Below, piece by piece: positions 57,425 to 64,000 of a stretch of DNA of 64,000 nt (the stretch's first letter is position 1; the number at the start of each line of letters is the position of its first letter). The notes under the pieces were generated by a model. The model searched no databases, was not told where the DNA came from, and worked only from the letters and a program-made list of their open reading frames with translations. The position numbers and the translations under genes were made by a program. The stretch lies in the NCBI GenBank assembly GCA_050250875.1, contig JBFWNV010000013.1, positions 31,496 to 95,495 on the forward strand. Direction: 5' to 3'. This stretch comes from CAWAYR01 sp050250875 (GTDB lineage: Bacteria; Acidobacteriota; Vicinamibacteria; Vicinamibacterales; UBA2999).

Positions 57425-60334
57425 TCAGAACGCGACTCGGACCCCTAGTTGTCCCACACGGGGTAGATACGTCGTTGCGCTATTGGCTGCGGGCCTGCCA
57501 TAGGCAGCCGTCCCGACTACTAGATTGTAATTACCGTAATTTGCGTGGTTATAGACGTTGAACACTTCAGCCATCACCTGCAACTTAGCGCGGCCTCCAA
57601 AAGAAATGTCCTTAGCCAGTCGAAGGTCTAGCTTATGAATAGCCCTTCCAGCAAAATCGCTTCTCGGAATAACCCTAAAACCTGTAGGCGATGAGCTGTC
57701 CGGCGTCAGCCGAGGAGATTGGTTGGCATTTCGCAGAATGTCCACTGACGACACTGACTGAAAATAATTGCCAGATCCATACATAAAGGATGCCGACGCA
57801 TTCACGCCCCAAGGGCCGTCCCACACCGTATTCGCGCGAACAGTATGCCGTTGGAAGTCCGGGCTACGACCATAGTTCTCGTCAACCGAAAACGGGTTAT
57901 TCAAAGACCCACCCCAGCCGGACGATGCATTGCCCGTGTCGTTCTTCTGTAGCATGTAAGTGTAGGTGGCCATCGCCTGAAAACGATTGCGATAGCGTCG
58001 ATTCAGGGCTGTAGTGATTGCCGCGTAGTCTCCATAGCCATCGCTCTCATACAACACGATCGAGCCATATGCCGGATTTGGCCGACCGAACCGAATCGGA
58101 TCACGATAGTATCCAGTAGCAGGGTCATAAAACACATTAGGATCTCTCTGGTAGTCCTGATTACGTGCGGTGTAGTAGATAAAGTCCGCATCGAATCCAA
58201 TCACGTCGGACAGCTGCTTCTGAAACCCGACAGTGCTCTGCCAAGTGAACGGCAGCCGGTAGTTCGTAGGCGAAATTATGTTGATGCTCTGGGGAGGTGT
58301 CGGCACCTCGCGTGCCAAGACTTGGGCGGGCGTCACGCCGCGGGTGGGATCCTGGATGAACCCTGGCATCCCATCATTGTTGTAAAGATTCGAGATCACT
58401 CGCTGGTTGTTGAAGAGACTGGAAAACAGATTAAATACCGACGAGTTGTTGCCGTGAAAGAGGCCCGAACCGCCACGAATCACAAGGGCCCGGTTGGACC
58501 CACTTGGACCGACTCGATATGCAAACCCCACCCTCGGCGCCACCTGTTTCAGATATCGTTGGATCGGCTTGTAGCCAATGTCAACACGTTCAAAGCCATT
58601 GTCGATCACCAAATCAGTGGCTTGGATTGCTGGCGTGGTGAGATCGGCCCAAGGAAGATCATATCGGACCCCCAGATTGATCGTCAGCCGGTCGTTTACA
58701 GCCCAAGTGTCGCCGAGCCACACCGAGTACTGGGGCCGAAACAGCTCGAATGAGTAGTCACCGCACAGGGCAAAGTCGTCATAATTTTCGCCCCATTCCG
58801 CAACGTTTTGCGCGAAGCGCAGGACGCTCGAGTCAAGGCCAGAAAAATCCCAACGCGAAGGATCGTTGTATGAATCAAGCGGAAATCGACGGGCGAAGTC
58901 CGAAGGGAGTGTACCAAAGGTGTAAGTGCCTCGGACGTTATTGGGCCAGCACGAACGATCCTTAGTGAATAATATTTCTGCGCCGAACTTCAAATCGTGC
59001 GTGTTGCGATTCCACGTGAAGTCGGTCCGCACTGATGGAATGTTCTCCCAGAATTCCTCTGTGTAGTTTGCGTGGGCGCCCACACTAACCCCGCCAGGAA
59101 AGTTGTAGAGCGGCCCTTCTGGCTGGACCGCGTTGTCATAGCGCCAGTGGTAGTGGAAATAGCCTACCCGCACTTCCTGCAACAGAGTCGGACTAATCAC
59201 ACGTGACCAGCTAGCATTCGTGCTGTGCGAATTACTCACTCTGTCTGCTGCGTAGTTCGCTAGGCGGAATTGAGAGACTTCGTCGAAGGGGTTGTGCCGA
59301 CGAAAGTACGAACTTCTGACGCTCAAGCGATTCGCGTTTGACATCTGATAGTCTCCGCGAACCAGTGAATTATTAGTCTTGGTGTTCGTCGGGTAAAACT
59401 GGCGCTCCGTATATTGCGGCGGTTGGACAATCCATGTGCTCGGATTACGCTCGTGTTCATACGAAGCAAAGTAGTGGAGCCGATCCCGAACGATCGGCCC
59501 ACCAAACGTGCCTCCGATCTGCTGATTCGAATACGGCAACACCCGCCCAGCCACGAAATCGGCTGAATTGAGGCGATCGTCCCGAAAGTATCCGTAGGCG
59601 CTGCCACTAAGCGTGTTGGTGCCCGACTTTGATATGGCGTTCACTACCAGCCCGGTTGACCTTCCCTGCGTGATGTCGAACAGGTTGGTGACAATCTGAT
59701 ACTCCGCGATCGCGTCTTTGCTAAGCCCAGGCTGGCCGAACAAATTCGAGTATCCTGTAATGTTCGCGCTGATCTGCTGGCCGTCAAGATTCAGGACGAA
59801 CATTGATTCCTTTGCCACGCCGCCCGCTCGACTGGCGCCCATATCGTTGCCCGTGACACCTTTTACCATCAATGACAGGTCTAACCAGTTCCGACCTTGC
59901 AAGGGGAGCGCATTCATCTGCCTCGGATCGATATTGCCCGCGATCTGCGCCGAGCTGAGGTCCACAAGTGGAACCTCGCTTGAGACCGTGACGGTCTCGG
60001 TTAAGCCAGCCACCGTGAGCGGAATACTCAACGACGCAGTCTGTCCCACGAGGAGTTCAAGTTCATTAATTACATATGTGGCAAACCCGGCCAGCTCTGC
60101 TTCCACCCGGTACTTTCCTGGCGAGACGCCTGGCATACGAAACTCGCCTCGATCGCCCGTCACTGCAACGATCTGACGACCCGTGGCGGAATGAGTGGCC
60201 GTCACGGTGACTCCCGGCAAAACAGCCTTTGACACATCAACGACGGTTCCTGAGATCGTCGCATCCTGGGCACCAGCGGGAGCGCCGATCAACAAGAGGG
60301 CGATGCAAACGCCTACTACGGTTTCGAATCGCAT
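57425..60334 (-). CDS. TonB-dependent receptor on a lower-GC, IS-flanked segment
   Basis: 969 residues from ATG 60334 (weak GGAGA site upstream). Signal peptide ending APAGAQ, regulatory domain (ATISGTVVDVSKAVLPGV), plug (LVDLSSAQIAGNIDPRQMNA, LPLQGRNWLDLSLMVKG), and a barrel ending LGVRVAF. It appears full length and undamaged. Codon third positions are much more A/T-rich than in the receptor at 21740, and IS fragments lie on both sides, which suggests acquisition from a different genome. It is nevertheless the same subfamily as the receptors at 21740 and 41922. Transported ligand unknown. Confidence 0.9.
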   Translation of the reverse strand: MRFETVVGVCIALLLIGAPAGAQDATISGTVVDVSKAVLPGVTVTATHSATGRQIVAVTGDRGEFRMPGVSPGKYRVEAELAGFATYVINELELLVGQTASLSIPLTVAGLTETVTVSSEVPLVDLSSAQIAGNIDPRQMNALPLQGRNWLDLSLMVKGVTGNDMGASRAGGVAKESMFVLNLDGQQISANITGYSNLFGQPGLSKDAIAEYQIVTNLFDITQGRSTGLVVNAISKSGTNTLSGSAYGYFRDDRLNSADFVAGRVLPYSNQQIGGTFGGPIVRDRLHYFASYEHERNPSTWIVQPPQYTERQFYPTNTKTNNSLVRGDYQMSNANRLSVRSSYFRRHNPFDEVSQFRLANYAADRVSNSHSTNASWSRVISPTLLQEVRVGYFHYHWRYDNAVQPEGPLYNFPGGVSVGAHANYTEEFWENIPSVRTDFTWNRNTHDLKFGAEILFTKDRSCWPNNVRGTYTFGTLPSDFARRFPLDSYNDPSRWDFSGLDSSVLRFAQNVAEWGENYDDFALCGDYSFELFRPQYSVWLGDTWAVNDRLTINLGVRYDLPWADLTTPAIQATDLVIDNGFERVDIGYKPIQRYLKQVAPRVGFAYRVGPSGSNRALVIRGGSGLFHGNNSSVFNLFSSLFNNQRVISNLYNNDGMPGFIQDPTRGVTPAQVLAREVPTPPQSINIISPTNYRLPFTWQSTVGFQKQLSDVIGFDADFIYYTARNQDYQRDPNVFYDPATGYYRDPIRFGRPNPAYGSIVLYESDGYGDYAAITTALNRRYRNRFQAMATYTYMLQKNDTGNASSGWGGSLNNPFSVDENYGRSPDFQRHTVRANTVWDGPWGVNASASFMYGSGNYFQSVSSVDILRNANQSPRLTPDSSSPTGFRVIPRSDFAGRAIHKLDLRLAKDISFGGRAKLQVMAEVFNVYNHANYGNYNLVVGTAAYGRPAANSATTYLPRVGQLGVRVAF

Positions 60335-60468
60335 CGGACAGGTCTCCAATTTTCGGGGGCTGCACTTTCGGAACGTGTGAGGGGCGGCGCTAGTCCGCAA
60401 GCCACGGAACCGCCAGCGTTATTCCCGAAATCTATGTGGGGAGGGTACACCAGGGGGCGACCGGCACT

Positions 60469-60482
60469 TGTATCAAGATGTG
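60469..60482. promoter_or_regulatory. Candidate regulatory motif TGTATCAAGATGTG
   Basis: It differs by one base from the motif at 47117-47130 and lies 135 nt upstream of the receptor start, in the same relative orientation. On the gene strand it includes CTTGATACAAG, an imperfect dyad with TTGATA that could act as a -35 element. The surrounding 60335-60612 is AT-rich non-coding DNA that probably holds the receptor promoter. Confidence 0.4.
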
Positions 60483-60612
60483 GCGATATTGTTGCCATAT
60501 GTGGCTTCACGCTGGGGAATTCGCGATTGCAGTGGACGCTCGAATCTGCGGCTCCGTTGCTTTGGGATGTCCGGCCGGCTGTTGAAGGAGGCCGCGGCGG
60601 CTCGGGTGGCGA

Positions 60613-60830
60613 CTACGTGAACGCGACCTGACGATAGTGCTGTGCAGCGACGAGCCCGAGCTGGCGGTCACGGGCGCGCAAGGCGGTGGCCAGCCTCGGC
60701 ATGGCAGTATTCCCCTGCAGTCGCGGGAAGCCCTTGACGGCCCGTAAGATGCCGGCCGCGCCCCAGCGCCGCATCATCCGTTCGTCGCGCCGCCGCTTGA
60801 CGTTTGTGCTTGACGAGCCCCGTACGGCTG
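60613..60830 (-). mobile_element. Transposase C-terminal fragment, IS256-like
   Basis: The minus strand reads VKRRRDERMMRRWGAAGILR, AVKGFPRLQGNTAMPRLATA, LRARDRQLGL and stops at 60613. This basic tail with an RRW-AAG-L-A-KGFRRL pattern is typical of the end of mutator/IS256-type transposases. The upstream part is cut off by the left end of the IS3 element at 60841. Confidence 0.5.
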
Positions 60831-60840
60831 ACCGGGCTTC

Positions 60841-62033
60841 TAAACCGTACCGGGTTCGTCGGAGTTCCGATCCAAGATAGCATCGAGCCGATGTTCCCAT
60901 GTGAGTGAATACCCGTCCGCAGTGGGCCGCGATGCGGTCCGTCGCTGAGACGTCGGGGTGCACGGTCGAAGGCTGCGCCAAGCCGAGCGGACACCGGCCA
61001 GCGTCCGGGCCTTGCGACCACCGAGCGCGACGATCTGAAGCGTCGCCCAACAGGAGGACTTCGAACTGCGGCGCGGCAACGAGATTCTGAAGAAGGCGTC
61101 CGCGCATTTCGCGCAGGCGGCGCTCGGCCGCCGAGCGAAGTGATGGTCCGCGTCATCGACGATCATCGCGACCAGTAAGGGGTCGAGCCGATCTGTGCCG
61201 TCTTGCTGATCGCCCAATCCACGTACTGCCGCCACAATGCGCAGCACCGCGGTCCGGCGCGGCGGTCGGCGCGTGCGCATCTGGGCCCGCACTATCAGCT
61301 GTGTGGCAGCGCAAGGTGTGGCGGCAAGCTGCGACGCGAAGGCCGCGGTGGCCCGGTGCACTGTCGGGCGCAGCTGGGCCTGCGCGGGGCTATACGTGGG
61401 CTGGCGGGATCACGACGACGCAGCCCGGCCCCGTCACCGAGCGACACGACGATCTGGTGGAGCGCCACTTCATGGCCACCGGATCGAATCAGCTCAGGGT
61501 CGCGGACTTTGCCTACGTGGCGACCTGGCGCGGCTTCGTCGACGTGGCCTTCATCGTCGACGCTTTGGCCGGCGCATCGTCGGATGGCGGGTCTCCGCCT
61601 CGCTTGTGCACCGACTTCGTGCTCGATGCCTTGCAGCAGGCGATCGGCGAGCGCTGCGGCGACACGGCGCGTCTGGCCTCGTGCATCACCGCGACCGCGG
61701 CTCGCAACACCCGTCGATGCGCGATGCCGACCGGCTCAGCGACGCGGGCATCGCGCCCTGGATGAGGCAACGGGGCGATGCCTTATGACAACGTCTTCGC
61801 TGAGTCAGTGATCTGGCTCTTCAAGACGAAAAGCCATACAGCGGAAGGGGCCGTGGCCGTCCCTCGAGGCCGTAGAGTTCGCCACGTTGGCCTGCGTGCA
61901 CTGGTTCAACGCCGCGCGGCTACTTGAATCGATCGACTACGTGCCACCGGCCGAACACGAAGTGCGCTAGCATGCCCAGGCCGACGTCGCATGACTCACG
62001 CTAACCAGCCTCCGAAATTCCCGGTGCTGTTCA
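60841..62033 (+). mobile_element. Complete-length but degenerate IS3-family element
   Basis: About 1,193 bp, close to the normal IS3 size. The left end (from 60841, ACCGTACCGGGTTCGTCGG) and right end (to 62033, CCCGGTGCTGTTCA) form an imperfect inverted repeat. OrfA remains as VAQQEDFELRRGNEILKKAS, then OrfB pieces FMATGSNQLRVADFAYVATW, VDVAFIVDA, VGWRVSAS, SGLVHHRDRGSQHPSMRD, YDNVFAESVIWLFKTKSH in several frames. Many frameshifts make it inactive. The flanking bases (TTC left, TTT right) show no exact target duplication. Confidence 0.75.
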
Positions 62034-62080
62034 TTTGGCGACGTTCGTCGTGGTGACCGCCCCCCGTGATCCGCCACGCT

Positions 62081-63841
62081 TCAGAACGCCGGGAACGACA
62101 GTTCAACAGTCGTTCCACTGCCCACGACACTTCGGATCGCGACGCGTCCGCCGTGATCCTGAACTATCTTACGAACGATTGCAAGCCCGAGTCCCGTACC
62201 ACCCGTCTGGACGCCACGCCCTCGATAGAACTTGTCAAACACCCGACTCAGTTCGCGTGATTCAATGCCGTCACCACGGTCTGTCACTTCGATGATTACG
62301 CGGCCGTCTCTTACCTTAGACGCTACCGCCAGCGATCGGCCTCGCTGACCGTACTTGAGCGCATTATCAAGCAGGTTGCTCAGGGCCAGCTCAATCATTG
62401 TTCGATCAGCCCGGATGCGCGGCACGTCAGCCGGCACAAGAACTTGTACATCGAACTCCGCTTCACTCAACTGCGGGCGCATCCGATCGAGCGACTCCTC
62501 AATAAGATCCTGCACGTCGACTGGCTCGAACGCGTACGCCTGCTTTGCGTCATTAAGACGCGAATAGTTCAGCACATTATCGACCAGACGCGTCAGTTGC
62601 TTCGCCGTTGTCGCCAGCATCGACGCGTACTCTTCAAGTGTTTCGGGAGACGAATATCGCCGCTTCGCAAGCGTGTCGCTCGCAAGCTGAATAAAAGCTA
62701 GCGGAGTTTTCAGCTCGTGCGTGACGCTGGATACAAAATCAGCCTTCATCGCCGCCAGTACTGCGGCTTCGCGATTCGCGGCGACGATGAGAACAAGCGC
62801 ACCTATGGTGACAACTGCTGCGATTGCGAGCGACCATAGCATGCGCGTGGCGCCTTGACCGGGGGTAAGCAGCGATGGGTCTCTCGCAACCGATATGCGC
62901 GCTATCCACTCGCGAGTGCTCCTGTGAGCCCGTGGCAGCGATGACAGCAGCGTCCGATCGGCAAAGACCAGCGGAAATGAACGAGCAAGAACGGACCCGT
63001 TGGCTGCGCTCGGGCCAGCACTCGCGACGACTTGCATGGCATCGTCACGAATCTCGATGCCAATTGTGTCTTCACCACCGTTGATGCGAAGGATCTGGCT
63101 TATCAGCTCACCGAAATAGTGGTCGCGAATCCACGCGACATTGACCACAAATCCCACGAGGCCGCTCAGGCGCGGCGGTGTCGCGTCATAGAGAAAGTGG
63201 AGGACCACTTGGTACTCTACGCCTTCTATCTTGGTCTCGACAATGGCGAATGGACTGCCGCTCGCTTGCGCCCGGGCAAGTTCAACGAGTTGCCGAACCT
63301 CCGGTGCGTCCCTACTCACGACGACTGGGTACGAGTCATCCTTTGCCTCGCTGTTGACCCACGGCGGCGGACGATCGGGGCGACTAAAGAGATACGTGAC
63401 GCCGTTCTCGGGTACATCCTTCCACGCGAAGAAGGATTCCGGGTACGGGAACCGCGCGAACGTGTTGGCAATCTGATCTGCGAGATCGGACGGCGGATCC
63501 AGCATCAGCATCGGTTCGTTAACTGACGACAGAACGGTCTGCGCACCCTTCATGTCGTACAGAAGCGCGGCCGACAGTAGAGCCCGCGCCTCATGTGCGC
63601 GCCGAACCTCAGCTCCGAGGGCGCTGCGCTCCCACTCTCGTGTTGCGCGGTACCCGAGCAAGGCGATTGATGCTGTAACTATGACCAAACACAAGCTGGG
63701 GACTGCGAACACCAGGTTGGTCCGCGTCGCCGCCTCACCTCCGCGCCAGACGCTCGAGCTAGGCTGAAAGGTACTCTCTGACGTCGGCTCGCTCCCGCGA
63801 ACGGTCGTTGCACGCCGGCGAGCCCACAAGCGGAGCGGCAC
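62081..63841 (-). CDS. Membrane sensor histidine kinase (cassette 3 type)
   Basis: 586 residues if it starts at GTG 63841, which is the only good candidate; a shorter start cannot be excluded. Membrane segments at ~43-63 and ~334-354 enclose a sensor domain with TFARFPYPESFFAW and GFVVNVAWIRDHYFGELISQ, clearly the same sensor family as the cassette 1 kinase. Phosphoacceptor His375 in SVTHELKTPLA, N box SNLLDNALKYG, G1 DRGDGIESRE, G2 GTGLGLAIV, all intact. It lies 6 nt downstream of another gene that enters from the right edge. The matching regulator is probably the one at 53858-54571. Confidence 0.88.
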   Translation of the reverse strand: MPLRLWARRRATTVRGSEPTSESTFQPSSSVWRGGEAATRTNLVFAVPSLCLVIVTASIALLGYRATREWERSALGAEVRRAHEARALLSAALLYDMKGAQTVLSSVNEPMLMLDPPSDLADQIANTFARFPYPESFFAWKDVPENGVTYLFSRPDRPPPWVNSEAKDDSYPVVVSRDAPEVRQLVELARAQASGSPFAIVETKIEGVEYQVVLHFLYDATPPRLSGLVGFVVNVAWIRDHYFGELISQILRINGGEDTIGIEIRDDAMQVVASAGPSAANGSVLARSFPLVFADRTLLSSLPRAHRSTREWIARISVARDPSLLTPGQGATRMLWSLAIAAVVTIGALVLIVAANREAAVLAAMKADFVSSVTHELKTPLAFIQLASDTLAKRRYSSPETLEEYASMLATTAKQLTRLVDNVLNYSRLNDAKQAYAFEPVDVQDLIEESLDRMRPQLSEAEFDVQVLVPADVPRIRADRTMIELALSNLLDNALKYGQRGRSLAVASKVRDGRVIIEVTDRGDGIESRELSRVFDKFYRGRGVQTGGTGLGLAIVRKIVQDHGGRVAIRSVVGSGTTVELSFPAF

Positions 63842-63847
63842 GACAGA

Positions 63848-64000
63848 TTATTGCACAGTCCTCGGTACTTGGTCTTTGTTTAGCGGGTATGACGGCGTGA
63901 CGAAAGGCCTGGGATTGAATTTGGACTGGTACGAGATCTCAGGTGCTGGCATAACAGCCCCGTGCCCGAGGAGCACCCGCCTGACAGCCTGACGCGCGAC
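63848..64000 (-). CDS. 3' end of an unidentified gene entering from the right edge
   Basis: An open frame from the window edge encodes 50 residues ending EISYQSKFNPRPFVTPSYP, NKDQVPRTVQ and a TAA at 63848. The kinase start lies only 6 nt downstream on the same strand, as in a real operon. No motif was recognised. Identifying it would show what the kinase was originally linked to. Confidence 0.45.
   Translation of the reverse strand, partial: VARQAVRRVLLGHGAVMPAPEISYQSKFNPRPFVTPSYPLNKDQVPRTVQ

Noticed and set aside
57425..60334. Composite transposon carrying the receptor
   Set aside because: IS3 ends lie on both sides, but the elements differ in state and orientation, both transposases are broken, and no outer target duplication is visible. 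It is reported as a possible acquisition only.

Overview
The window is high-GC bacterial DNA that looks like Acidobacteriota, most likely Vicinamibacteria-like. This is inferred from gene content: TonB-dependent receptors with an N-terminal carboxypeptidase-regulatory domain and no SusD partner, many exported PQQ beta-propeller dehydrogenases, exported amidohydrolases, an S9 peptidase, a gamma-glutamyltranspeptidase and S74-type fibre proteins. I see no rRNA, tRNA or CRISPR array. Most genes encode exported proteins, so the window describes a cell-envelope scavenging lifestyle.

Layout. 1-7139: start of a leftward exported protein, a long inverted repeat, a sigma/anti-sigma-like pair, two tandem fibre proteins with YadA-like head repeats and a self-cleaving chaperone, and a large secreted adhesin-like protein. 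7158-19796: molybdopterin (sulfite oxidase-type) enzyme, prolyl oligopeptidase, D-aminoacylase-like protein, NAGPA-type glycosidase, CapA-like protein with a partner, and two tandem secreted sugar-dehydrogenase-like proteins. 19840-30908 (minus): PQQ dehydrogenase, two TonB-dependent receptors, gamma-glutamyltranspeptidase and amidohydrolase, arranged like an uptake and degradation operon. 31043-34415 (plus): a tight TAXI solute-binding protein / histidine kinase / response regulator cassette. 34522-47017 (minus): a second catabolic run with two PQQ dehydrogenases, two c-heme plus copper-monooxygenase proteins, an amidohydrolase, a TonB-dependent receptor and a small exported protein.

47314-64000: a polysaccharide deacetylase and two overlapping exported or membrane-anchored proteins of unknown function, then a strongly rearranged stretch. 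A second TAXI/kinase/regulator cassette (50742-53127) is decaying. Its binding-protein gene is fused in frame to the N-terminus of an amidase, and an 816-bp block is nearly identical to cassette 1. A third cassette (regulator 53858-54571, binding protein 54621-55610, DUF1850-like protein 55607-56167, kinase 62081-63841) is split by fragments of at least five insertion-sequence families. Those fragments also bracket a lower-GC TonB-dependent receptor.

The signal I find most interesting is the repeated association of a TAXI-type binding protein with a dedicated membrane histidine kinase and OmpR-type regulator and no TRAP permease. It looks like a three-component periplasmic sensing system. The two catabolic runs could supply or consume the ligands sensed, but nothing in the sequence identifies the substrate.
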